Shown one piece after another: positions 1 through 5,172 of a stretch of 5,362 nucleotides of DNA; within the stretch, counting starts at the first letter, position 1, and every line of letters begins with the position of its first letter. The notes under the pieces are model-generated. The model was given only the letters and a program-made list of their open reading frames with translations. It searched no databases and was not told the origin of the DNA. A program made the translations under genes and the position numbers. This DNA is from an uncultured Bacillota bacterium (GTDB lineage: Bacteria > Bacillota > Clostridia > Peptostreptococcales > Anaerovoracaceae), in assembly GCA_946629205.1 (NCBI GenBank), contig CAMOXP010000105.1, positions 1 through 5,362 on the forward strand. The letters are read 5' to 3'.

Positions 1-5
1 CGTGC

Positions 6-11
6 AGGAGG
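6..11 (+). promoter_or_regulatory. Ribosome binding site for the HD-domain gene
   Basis: AGGAGG, five bases before ATG 17. It rules out the upstream in-frame GTG at 2, which would place this site inside the coding region. Confidence 0.85.
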
Positions 12-16
12 CTGAT

Positions 17-631
17 ATGGATAGCGAAAGACTTAGACAGCAGATGGATTTCTGCAGGGAAATCGACAAAGAAAAAGAAGTGTTCCGGCAATCGTACTTG
101 TGCTCCGCCAGCCGCAGGGAGAACGATGCGGAGCACGCATGGCACGCGGCGCTGATGGCGGTGATCCTGGAGGAGTACGCCAACGAGAAGGTGGACCTGC
201 TCAAGACGATCACGATGCTCCTCATCCATGACGTCGTGGAGATCGACGCCGGCGACACCTACGCCTATGATGTGGAAGGGCTGAAGTCCCAGGCAGAGCG
301 GGAAGAGAAGGCGGCAGCCAGGATCTACGGGATGCTGCCGGAAGATCAGCGGGAGCACATGCTCGCCCTGTTCCGCGAGTTCGAGGAAGGAGAGAGCCCG
401 GAAGCCAGATTTGCAAAAGCGCTGGACAACGTGCAGCCGGTGATGCAGAATGACGCGTCCGGCGGCAAGGATTGGCGTGAGAAGGGCATCCGCCTGTCCC
501 AGGCCATCGAGCGGCAAAGACGCACAGCGCGGGGCTCGCAGATCCTTTGGGATGAGGTCTCCAAGCCGATGATCCAAAAGAACATCGACGCGGGAAATAT
601 CATTGGGGATGTTTCGCTGGAGGAAGTGTAG
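17..631 (+). CDS. HD-domain phosphohydrolase (YfbR/HDDC2-like)
   Basis: A 204-residue cytosolic protein of the HD superfamily (HD_3/YfbR/HDDC2 type), whose characterised members are metal-dependent nucleoside 5'-monophosphate phosphatases. Seen: the motif RRENDAEHAWH at residues 33-43 supplies H40, IHDVVEIDAGD at 70-80 supplies H71, D72, E75 and D80, and ALDNVQP at 135-141 supplies D137. H40, H71, D72 and D137 fit the four metal ligands of the family, so the active site looks intact. The length is normal for the family. An open frame continues upstream to a GTG at 2, but AGGAGG at 6-11 sits five bases before the ATG at 17, which decides the start. The Arg-Trp pair that E. coli YfbR uses for 5'-deoxynucleotide selection is not evident near the N-terminus, so the substrate is open. 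The gene ends 167 bases before the next start, and nothing shows a functional link to that gene. Fold confidence is high; substrate confidence is low. Confidence 0.9.
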   Translation: MDSERLRQQMDFCREIDKEKEVFRQSYLCSASRRENDAEHAWHAALMAVILEEYANEKVDLLKTITMLLIHDVVEIDAGDTYAYDVEGLKSQAEREEKAAARIYGMLPEDQREHMLALFREFEEGESPEARFAKALDNVQPVMQNDASGGKDWREKGIRLSQAIERQRRTARGSQILWDEVSKPMIQKNIDAGNIIGDVSLEEV

Positions 632-678
632 CCCTGGGAGTTGCGCAGGTGCAGCATGGGCCAGCGCGTGTGCTGATT

Positions 679-700
679 AGGTGCAGCGTAGGTGTAGCGA
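679..700 (+). repeat. 11-bp tandem pair, AGGTGYAGCGW
   Basis: AGGTGCAGCGT (679-689) is followed directly by AGGTGTAGCGA (690-700), with two differences in eleven bases. A third partial copy, AGGTGCAGC, lies at 647-655. The second copy overlaps the candidate terminator stem. Function is unknown; it could be a decayed duplication or a direct-repeat protein site. Confidence 0.6.
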
Positions 701-715
701 AACACCGCGGTTTTT
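691..715 (+). terminator. Weak candidate terminator after the HD-domain gene
   Basis: GGTGT (691-695) can pair with ACACC (702-706) around a six-base loop. GCGG and then five T residues (711-715) follow. The stem is only five pairs and the T-run is offset by four bases, so this is a marginal intrinsic terminator. No better one is visible between 632 and 798. Confidence 0.3.
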
Positions 716-746
716 GGTAGACTATTGGTAGATTATTGGAAGAATA
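714..746 (+). repeat. Three 11-bp tandem repeats upstream of the desulfurase-like gene
   Basis: Three abutting 11-mers are seen: TTGGTAGACTA (714-724), TTGGTAGATTA (725-735) and TTGGAAGAATA (736-746). Each is a conserved seven-base block (TTGGWAG) plus four AT-rich bases. This matches the layout, though not the sequence, of PhoB/OmpR-family response-regulator sites, where 11-bp direct repeats place monomers on one face of the helix. The array ends 52 bases before the start codon at 799, so it could be an activator site. Its regulatory role is inference. Confidence 0.75.
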
Positions 747-764
747 ATTTGATGAACATATTTT
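736..764 (+). promoter_or_regulatory. Possible promoter of the desulfurase-like gene
   Basis: TTGGAA (736-741) and TATTTT (759-764) are separated by 17 bases and resemble sigma-A boxes (four matches each). The -35 would be the last unit of the 11-bp array, as is common for promoters activated by response regulators. The boxes are weak, so this is tentative. Confidence 0.3.
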
Positions 765-774
765 GATGAATATA
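748..774 (+). repeat. Direct repeat TTTGATGAAYATA, 14-bp period
   Basis: TTTGATGAACATA (748-760) and TTTGATGAATATA (762-774) differ at one of 13 bases, and a further GATGAA follows at 775-780. The repeat lies in the likely 5' untranslated region. It also creates an in-frame TTG/ATG pair at 763/766 that extends the reading frame but has no good ribosome binding site. Confidence 0.6.
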
Positions 775-786
775 GATGAATTTATT

Positions 787-792
787 AGGAGG
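787..792 (+). promoter_or_regulatory. Ribosome binding site for the desulfurase-like gene
   Basis: AGGAGG, six bases before ATG 799. It decides the start at 799 over the in-frame TTG 763 and ATG 766. Confidence 0.9.
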
Positions 793-798
793 TATGCG

Positions 799-2073
799 AT
801 GAAGCAGTTCCAGTTTGATGTACAGAAATTCAGAAGCAGATTCCCGGCATGCCAGCTGCAGGTAGCGGGCGCGCCGATCGCGTATTTGGATGGTCCGGGA
901 GGGACCCAGGTGCCCCAGAGCGTGGTGGATGCCATCACAGGATATCTGATCAATGACAACGCCAATGAGGGAGGCAACTTCAAGGCCAGCTACAAGACAG
1001 ATGAAGTCGAGCAGGCAGCCTTTGCAGCGGCAGCGGATTTCCTGGGATGCTCCCCGCAGGAGGTCGGGTTCAGCGTCGGCTCCACTCAGCACAGCTACAA
1101 CTTCTCCGTCAACATCGCGAAGACGCTCCAGCCGGGCGACGAGCTGATCATCACGGAGATCGATCACCGCTGCAACAGCCAGCCATGGAGAAGACTGGGC
1201 AAGCTGGGCTTTGAAGTGAAACAGGTGCGCCTGGATCTGGAGACCCAGCAGCTGGACTGGGACGACTATATGTCCAAACTGTCCGACCGCACGAAGGTGG
1301 TCGCCGTCAACTGGGCCAGCAACGCGCTGGGAACGATCACAGATGTCAAGAAATACATTGACGCGGCTCACGAGGTCGGCGCGGTGACCGTTGTCGACGC
1401 AGTGCACTACGCAGCGCATCTGCCGATGGATGTCAAGGCAATCGGCACGGACGTCCTGCTCTGCTCCCCATACAAGTTCTTCGGACCGCATATGGGTCTT
1501 TGCTACATGGATGAGAAACTGCTGGGCAGTCTGGAATTCAACAATGCGGGCGCTGAGGATATTTCTGAAGGCAGCCGTAAATTCCACATGGCCACCCCGC
1601 AGTACGAGTTCCTCGCCGGCATGACAGCGGCAATCAACATGATCGCCGAGGTCGGCGCAGAGTACGCTTACTACTTTGAGGAGGAACTGGAAGGGCTGAC
1701 CGGACGCCGTAGAGATGTGGTCGCCGGCATGATGGCCTTTGATGCTTATGAAGCGCCGCTGGCAACGCGCATCCGCAAAGGCCTGCGCAGGCTGCCGGGC
1801 GTCCATGTTTACGGTCCGGCCGAAGGGCAGCCGCGTACCCCGACCGTCGCATTCACCATGGAAGGCTACGCTCCGGAAGAAGTCACGAAAGTCCTGGGCG
1901 ACAAGGGCATCAACGCATGGCACGGCGACTTCTACGCCATCGAAGTCATCTCCGCCCTCGGTCTGGAAGACAAGGGCGGCCTGATCCGTGTCGGCCTGGC
2001 GCCGTACTGCACAGAAGGCGACATCGACCGCCTGCTGGCAACGGTTGCAGAACTCGCCTATGCAAAGGCATAA
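799..2073 (+). CDS. Cysteine desulfurase-like PLP enzyme, VC1184 subfamily (class V aminotransferase)
   Basis: A 424-residue cytosolic PLP-dependent enzyme of fold type I. Seen: YLDGPGGTQVP near residues 29-39 and NANEGGNF near 54-61 are N-terminal signatures of the VC1184-type desulfurase-like subfamily. H123 (in EIDHRCN) fits the residue stacking on the PLP ring, D200 (in VVDAVHYAAH) the pyridine-nitrogen contact, and K226 (in SPYKFFGPHMG) the Schiff-base lysine. R397 (in IRVGLAPY) fits the substrate-carboxylate arginine. At the place where SufS carries its persulfide-forming Cys (RxGHHCA), this protein reads WHGDFYA at 374-380, with no cysteine. True cysteine desulfurase activity is therefore doubtful; a lyase or another PLP reaction is as likely. 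No SufU, SufB, IscU or rhodanese gene is adjacent, so the partner and pathway are unknown. Length is normal and there is no sign of damage. Family assignment is strong, reaction unassigned. Confidence 0.9.
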   Translation: MKQFQFDVQKFRSRFPACQLQVAGAPIAYLDGPGGTQVPQSVVDAITGYLINDNANEGGNFKASYKTDEVEQAAFAAAADFLGCSPQEVGFSVGSTQHSYNFSVNIAKTLQPGDELIITEIDHRCNSQPWRRLGKLGFEVKQVRLDLETQQLDWDDYMSKLSDRTKVVAVNWASNALGTITDVKKYIDAAHEVGAVTVVDAVHYAAHLPMDVKAIGTDVLLCSPYKFFGPHMGLCYMDEKLLGSLEFNNAGAEDISEGSRKFHMATPQYEFLAGMTAAINMIAEVGAEYAYYFEEELEGLTGRRRDVVAGMMAFDAYEAPLATRIRKGLRRLPGVHVYGPAEGQPRTPTVAFTMEGYAPEEVTKVLGDKGINAWHGDFYAIEVISALGLEDKGGLIRVGLAPYCTEGDIDRLLATVAELAYAKA

Positions 2074-2085
2074 GCATAAGAACTC

Positions 2086-2249
2086 CAGGTGTACCTTCTC
2101 AGAAATAAGCGTGTACCTAAAGGACCATAGTTTTTAAGAATAAGGGGTACGTTTTCTGCCGCCTTGGTGGAAAATGTATCCCTTTTCGTAGAAAAATGTA
2201 TGCCTATAGGTACACATTCTTTTGTCAAAAGGGATACAGTTTTCATTCG
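2086..2249. repeat. Array of about eight degenerate repeats with 22-bp spacing, both orientations
   Basis: Units resemble the core GGGATACAGTTTTC. Plus-strand copies: AGGTGTACCTTCTC (2087), GCGTGTACCT (2109), GGACCATAGTTTTTAA (2122), GGGGTACGTTTTC (2144), AGGTACACATTCT (2208) and GGGATACAGTTTTC (2231). Minus-strand copies: GGGATACATTTTCC (2182 down to 2169) and GGCATACATTTTTC (2204 down to 2191). Starts pair at 22-bp spacing (GTGTACCT 2089/2111; 2122/2144; 2182/2204), and the last pair is about 23 apart. TGTATCCCTTTT (2175-2186) and AAAAGGGATACA (2227-2238) form a perfect 12-bp inverted repeat. GTGTACCT (2089-2096 and 2111-2118) is inverted as AGGTACAC (2208-2215). Arrays of about 22-bp sites are known at the ends of Mu and Tn7, and multiple terminal repeats at IS21-family ends. 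A transposon-end remnant is the leading inference; no transposase gene is present. Confidence 0.7.
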
Positions 2250-2256
2250 ACTCAGC

Positions 2257-2278
2257 TTGTCAACTCCTTATCAACTCC
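2257..2278 (+). repeat. 11-bp tandem repeat TTRTCAACTCC
   Basis: TTGTCAACTCC (2257-2267) abuts TTATCAACTCC (2268-2278), with one mismatch. A further TTCAAC lies at 2284-2289. The TTGTCA of the first copy could serve as a -35 with a weak CATGTT (2280-2285) 17 bases on. The repeat may be a regulator site or the outer edge of the array before it. Confidence 0.55.
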
Positions 2279-2296
2279 ACATGTTCAACAAAAAAG

Positions 2297-2353
2297 CTTC
2301 ATCCTCCTGCCACTTGTCCTGATTAATATGTGGATGAAGAAATATAATCAGGA
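2297..2353 (+). promoter_or_regulatory. Interleaved inverted repeats upstream of the lipoprotein gene
   Basis: Two perfect inverted repeats cross each other. CTTCATCC (2297-2304) pairs with GGATGAAG (2332-2339), and TCCTGATTA (2317-2325) pairs with TAATCAGGA (2345-2353). The order A-B-A'-B' gives either mutually exclusive hairpins or a strained pseudoknot in RNA. Arm B' ends at the first base of the Shine-Dalgarno (2353-2359), so pairing could affect translation. Arm B' also overlaps a perfect TATAAT (2343-2348). If that is the -10 box, transcription would start near 2355, with a leader of only about 12 bases, and the repeats would then be DNA operators. No good -35 is seen for that TATAAT. 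I recognise no known riboswitch class. Confidence 0.55.
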
Positions 2354-2359
2354 AGGGAG
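2353..2359 (+). promoter_or_regulatory. Ribosome binding site selecting a TTG start
   Basis: AAGGGAG, seven bases before TTG 2367. The next in-frame ATG (2382) is 22 bases away, too far for this site, so TTG is the better start. Confidence 0.75.
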
Positions 2360-2366
2360 ATAAAGT

Positions 2367-4283
2367 TTGAAAAAGACCAATATGAAAACAAAGAGAATTG
2401 CAGCAATCGTAATGTCCGTGATGCTGACAGCGTTTACGCTGATGATGTCCGGCTGCGGAGCAGATACGGCATCGAATGACGCGGACAAATCCGGCGGCAG
2501 CGCTTCCGCCGGCACCGTGGCATGGGAATATGTTTCCCCGTCGGATTTGAAAGGAGACACAGCAAAGGCAGAGAATCAGAAAGATTCGGATGCGGATCAG
2601 GATGCATCTGCGGACGCGAAGGATGACAATAGCGCGGCAGGGAAGTCGGACAGCGATGCGTCAAACGGAGATGCAGAAAACGGTGACGCCTCGAACGGAC
2701 AGCCGCCGGAAAAGCCGGATGGTGAAGCACCAAGCGGCGAAGCACCGAGTGGGCAGCCGCCGGAAAAGCCGGATGGGGAAGCACCGAGCGGTGAGGCACC
2801 AAGCGGGCAGCCGCCGGCCATGCCGAACGGAGAGGCACCAAGCGGAGAGGCCCCGAGTGGGCAGCCGCCGGCTATGCCGAACGGAGGAGCCCCGGGCGGC
2901 GGACCGAACACTGCGTCCTATGATTACAGCGGGAAGCTGAGCGGCAAATTGATTGCAGATGGAAGTGACGAAGACAGTAAGGAAGTCACATCCGACGGAG
3001 AAAAAATCGAATCAACAACAGCCGATGAGAACGCGCTCCTTGCGGAAAACGGCGGCGTGCTGAAGGTGACCAATGCAGAAATCACCAAGTCAGGAGATGA
3101 CAGCAACGGCGACAACTGCAACTTCTACGGGATCAATTCCAGCGTGCTGAGCACGGGTGAGAAATCCGAAGTTTACCTCTCCGACAGTAAGATCAACTCT
3201 ACAGGAGAAGGAAACAATGGTGTTTTTGCAACTGACAGCGGAACAGCGTACGTGAACAACGTGAAAATCACCACGACCAAAGGCGGCAACTCCAGAGGTC
3301 TGGACGCCACCTACGGCGGCGTCATCTACGGAAATGACCTGACGATCAGCACCGCAAAGGACCACTGCGCTGCGCTGGCAACAGACAGAGGCGGCGGATA
3401 CATCTCCGTGGCCAACAGCAAACTTGCGACAGCAGGCAACGGATCCCCGCTGATCTATTCGACAGGGGATATCGAAGTGGATAATGTCACGGGCACATCC
3501 TCCGGCAGCCAGATCGCAGGCATGGAAGGACTGAACCGCATCGTGATCAATAATTCAACCTTGGAAAGCACCCATGACGGGACTTCCGGAAGCGATCCAA
3601 TCAAGAACGGGGTGATTTTGTATCAGTCGACGTCAGGTGATGCGGATACGGCTTCGGCAGAATCCTGCGAGTTTGAAGCAGTCGATTCTACCCTGAAGAC
3701 AGCCATCACAGACGGCGCCATGTTCTACGTAACCAACACGAAGGCCAACGTGGTGCTGCAGAACACGGCTCTCGATTTCGACAGCGAGAAGGTTGACCTG
3801 ATCAACGCCTCCGGCAACAGCTCCAACAACTGGGGCACCGAAGGCAAGAACGGAGGTACCGCGACCTTCACCGGCATTGCACAGATCCTGTCCGGCAACA
3901 TCAGCACCGATAAGATCAGCAGCGTCGACCTGAACCTGACTGACGGATCCACCTGGACAGGCGTCTCAGAGGGGTCGAACAATCTGAACGTGACCATTGA
4001 CGGAACATCGACCTGGGTCGTGACAGAAGACACGACCGTTGCGGACCTGAGCGCAGCGGACGGTGCTAAGATAGTCGACGCAGACGGCAAGACAGTGACA
4101 GTCAAAGCAGATGGCAAAACTGTAGTGGAAGGCGACAGCGCGATCACAGTTACAGTCAGCGGTGATTACAGCACGGAGGTGCAGCTGTCTGAAGACGCAG
4201 GACTCGATACGAAGGTCCTCGACAGAACCGCATTCGATGAATACTACAAGACATCGACCCAGTTCGGGACGAACGGTGACTGA
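2367..4283 (+). CDS. Surface lipoprotein with Pro/Gly repeat linker and predicted parallel beta-helix
   Basis: A 638-residue exported lipoprotein, TTG start. Seen in order: basic N-terminus (KKTNMKTKR), a hydrophobic segment at about 11-27 and the lipobox MSGC with Cys30 as the lipidation site. Next comes an Asp/Ala/Ser/Asn-rich stretch (about 31-111), then the 18-residue tandem repeat at 112-181. A long Gly/Asn/Thr/Ser-rich domain (about 185-525) is built of short beta-strand repeats such as VYLSDSKI, AYVNNVKI, ISVANSKL and IVINNSTL. It ends with a small beta domain reading DGKTVTV/DGKTVVEG. The strand spacing predicts a right-handed parallel beta-helix. The order of motifs (ENALL, NFYGI, VFATDSG, ATDRGGG, ILYQS) matches a family of uncharacterised clostridial surface proteins I recognise. 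Likely anchored in the outer face of the membrane with the linker spanning the wall. Adhesion or glycan binding is a guess; no catalytic residues are identifiable. It appears to be a single-gene unit ending at the hairpin at 4338. Confidence 0.85.
   Translation: MKKTNMKTKRIAAIVMSVMLTAFTLMMSGCGADTASNDADKSGGSASAGTVAWEYVSPSDLKGDTAKAENQKDSDADQDASADAKDDNSAAGKSDSDASNGDAENGDASNGQPPEKPDGEAPSGEAPSGQPPEKPDGEAPSGEAPSGQPPAMPNGEAPSGEAPSGQPPAMPNGGAPGGGPNTASYDYSGKLSGKLIADGSDEDSKEVTSDGEKIESTTADENALLAENGGVLKVTNAEITKSGDDSNGDNCNFYGINSSVLSTGEKSEVYLSDSKINSTGEGNNGVFATDSGTAYVNNVKITTTKGGNSRGLDATYGGVIYGNDLTISTAKDHCAALATDRGGGYISVANSKLATAGNGSPLIYSTGDIEVDNVTGTSSGSQIAGMEGLNRIVINNSTLESTHDGTSGSDPIKNGVILYQSTSGDADTASAESCEFEAVDSTLKTAITDGAMFYVTNTKANVVLQNTALDFDSEKVDLINASGNSSNNWGTEGKNGGTATFTGIAQILSGNISTDKISSVDLNLTDGSTWTGVSEGSNNLNVTIDGTSTWVVTEDTTVADLSAADGAKIVDADGKTVTVKADGKTVVEGDSAITVTVSGDYSTEVQLSEDAGLDTKVLDRTAFDEYYKTSTQFGTNGD
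2700..2909 (+). repeat. 54-bp tandem repeat within the lipoprotein gene
   Basis: Nearly four copies of a 54-bp unit at 2700-2753, 2754-2807, 2808-2861 and a partial 2862-2909. Each encodes QPPEKPDGEAPSGEAPSG or a QPPAMPNG variant; the last decays to GGAPGGGPN. Within a unit, GEAPS itself occurs twice. The first two copies carry EKPD and the last two AMPN, so adjacent copies appear to have duplicated after divergence. The unit is a multiple of three, so copy-number changes would keep frame and alter only linker length. Confidence 0.9.
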
Positions 4284-4337
4284 TCAGCACACTCGATTCC
4301 CGCAGAATAAGATATGATTTTGCATAAAAAATATAAT

Positions 4338-4367
4338 CGAGCCGGCATTTTGCCGGCTCGTCTTTTG
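4338..4367. terminator. Bidirectional intrinsic terminator
   Basis: CGAGCCGGC (4338-4346) and GCCGGCTCG (4352-4360) form a perfect nine-pair GC-rich stem with loop ATTTT. On the plus strand TCTTTTG follows, closing the lipoprotein gene. On the minus strand ATTATATTTTTT follows, closing the tRNA gene, whose 3' end lies only six bases away. One hairpin thus serves two convergent units. Confidence 0.9.
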
Positions 4368-4441
4368 GTGACCCGTATTGGACTTGAACCAATGACCTTC
4401 TGGTTGTCACCCAGACGCTCTCCCAGCTGAGCTAACGGATC
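4366..4441 (-). tRNA. tRNA-Val (anticodon GAC)
   Basis: A complete 76-base tRNA read on the minus strand. Acceptor GATCCGT pairs with ACGGGTC (one U-G wobble at 3-70). It has T8 and A9, the D-arm GCTC/GAGC with an AGCTGGGA loop, and the anticodon stem TCTGG/CCAGA with loop GTGACAA. The anticodon is therefore GAC (plus-strand 4406-4408), reading GUC/GUU valine codons. The variable loop is AGGTC, the T-arm ATTGG/CCAAT with TTCAAGT, then A73 and an encoded CCA. Oddity: position 32 is G, where a pyrimidine is usual. The gene has its own near-consensus promoter, lies 28 bases downstream of the TetR gene on the same strand, and ends just before the shared terminator. Confidence 0.95.
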
Positions 4442-4452
4442 TCGTAGGTGCT

Positions 4453-4481
4453 ATTATAAGCATTGAAATCTATTTCGTCAA
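4453..4481 (-). promoter_or_regulatory. Promoter of tRNA-Val, overlapping the end of the TetR gene
   Basis: On the minus strand TTGACG (4481-4476) and TATAAT (4458-4453) are separated by exactly 17 bases, eleven of twelve consensus matches. The expected start at about 4446 leaves a leader of roughly five bases before the mature tRNA. The -35 is formed by the TTG-ACG (Leu-Thr) codons just before the Lys and stop codon of the TetR gene. Confidence 0.85.
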
Positions 4482-5075
4482 CCCCGCGATGAACAAAGGC
4501 AGCATTTTTTCTGAATACTGGCAGAGGGAGTAATTGCCGCTGGAGATACACCAGTCGTACATCATGCCGCGCTCGAAGAGGGCGTAGGACTTGGTGATGT
4601 CGTTGACGGAAAGGTCGTCGCGGAAGAGTCCCTGGCTCTGTCCTTCGATGGCGATCTGGCGCAGGAGCTTGTAGTAGGTCCGGTCCGGATCGAGCAGATG
4701 TTTTTCGCTCATGGTGGTCAGCTGCGCCGCGAAGAGCTGGGACAGCATAGATACGGATACAGTGTTCTCGATCATGAGAAACAGCTCCCGGTTCATCAGA
4801 ATGAGTTTTTCTGCGGGGGAGAGGGCAGGGTCCATGGTCTCTGCCAGTTCTTCGTACTTCTCATCGAACAGGTAGGAGAGCGATCCCATCAGATCATCCT
4901 TGGAACTGAAGTAATGGTAGAAGGAGCCTTTGGATGTATTGGATTCTTCTACGATATCATCGATGGTCGTGTTGTTGTAGCCGTACTGGTAGAACAGCTT
5001 CCAGGCGGCGGCGACGATGCGGCCTTTGGTTTCGTTCGTGACTCTCTTTGAAGCCTTTTTTGTTGCTTTTGCCAT
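4470..5075 (-). CDS. TetR/AcrR-family transcriptional regulator
   Basis: A 201-residue one-component repressor. Seen: a Lys-rich N-terminus, then the TetR_N helix-turn-helix at about 16-62: the first helix TKGRIVAAAWKLFYQYGY, then TTIDDIVEESNTSKGSFYHYF with the typical GSFYHYF recognition-helix end and a following SKDDL. Residues 63-201 are the helical ligand-binding and dimerisation part, too variable to name the ligand. Length is typical. The ATG at 5075-5073 gives the usual N-terminus, although no clear Shine-Dalgarno precedes it, so expression may be low. It is divergent from a membrane-protein gene starting at 5314, the usual arrangement for a repressor of its neighbour and of itself. 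A perfect palindrome (5160-5173) between them is the best operator candidate. No terminator separates it from the tRNA downstream, so its transcript can run through that gene. Confidence 0.92.
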   Translation of the reverse strand: MAKATKKASKRVTNETKGRIVAAAWKLFYQYGYNNTTIDDIVEESNTSKGSFYHYFSSKDDLMGSLSYLFDEKYEELAETMDPALSPAEKLILMNRELFLMIENTVSVSMLSQLFAAQLTTMSEKHLLDPDRTYYKLLRQIAIEGQSQGLFRDDLSVNDITKSYALFERGMMYDWCISSGNYSLCQYSEKMLPLFIAGLTK

Positions 5076-5143
5076 AATTGTTCTGTGATTTGTAAGCGAT
5101 TTGTCTGCAATTTAATCAGATTACTATTATTAGTATATTGTTT

Positions 5144-5172
5144 AGTCTAATTTATCATCGTTGAAATTTCAA
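5144..5172 (-). promoter_or_regulatory. Candidate promoter of the TetR gene
   Basis: On the minus strand TTGAAA (5172-5167) and TAGACT (5149-5144) are 17 bases apart. The -35 is half of the 14-bp palindrome, so a bound dimer would block it. The -10 is poor (four of six), so this is tentative. Confidence 0.35.

Noticed and set aside
652..675. Hairpin CAGCA/TGCTG after the HD-domain gene
   Set aside because: Only five pairs with a 14-base loop and no T-run after it; likely chance.
763..798. N-terminal extension of the desulfurase-like protein from TTG 763 or ATG 766
   Set aside because: AGGAGG at 787-792 points to ATG 799, and homologous proteins begin near the FRSRFPA segment shortly after that start.
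733..1923. A 396-codon open frame on the minus strand opposite the desulfurase-like gene
   Set aside because: It lies wholly antisense to a gene with clear family motifs, has no ribosome binding site or recognisable domain, and arises from the codon bias of the plus-strand gene.
2086..2353. CRISPR array
   Set aside because: The repeats are short, degenerate, in both orientations and lack unique spacers of even length; no cas gene is present.
2597..2911. Minus-strand frame encoding GASPLGASPFG-type repeats
   Set aside because: It is the antisense reading of the 54-bp tandem repeat in the lipoprotein gene. Its periodicity is inherited from that repeat and there is no start signal.
4156..4410. 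Minus-strand frame beginning MTTRRSLVQVQYGS
   Set aside because: The first part is a translation of the tRNA-Val gene, a common annotation artefact, and it continues through the terminator into antisense of the lipoprotein gene.
4698..5051. Plus-strand 117-codon frame inside the TetR gene
   Set aside because: Antisense shadow of a convincing TetR protein; no ribosome binding site and no recognisable domain.
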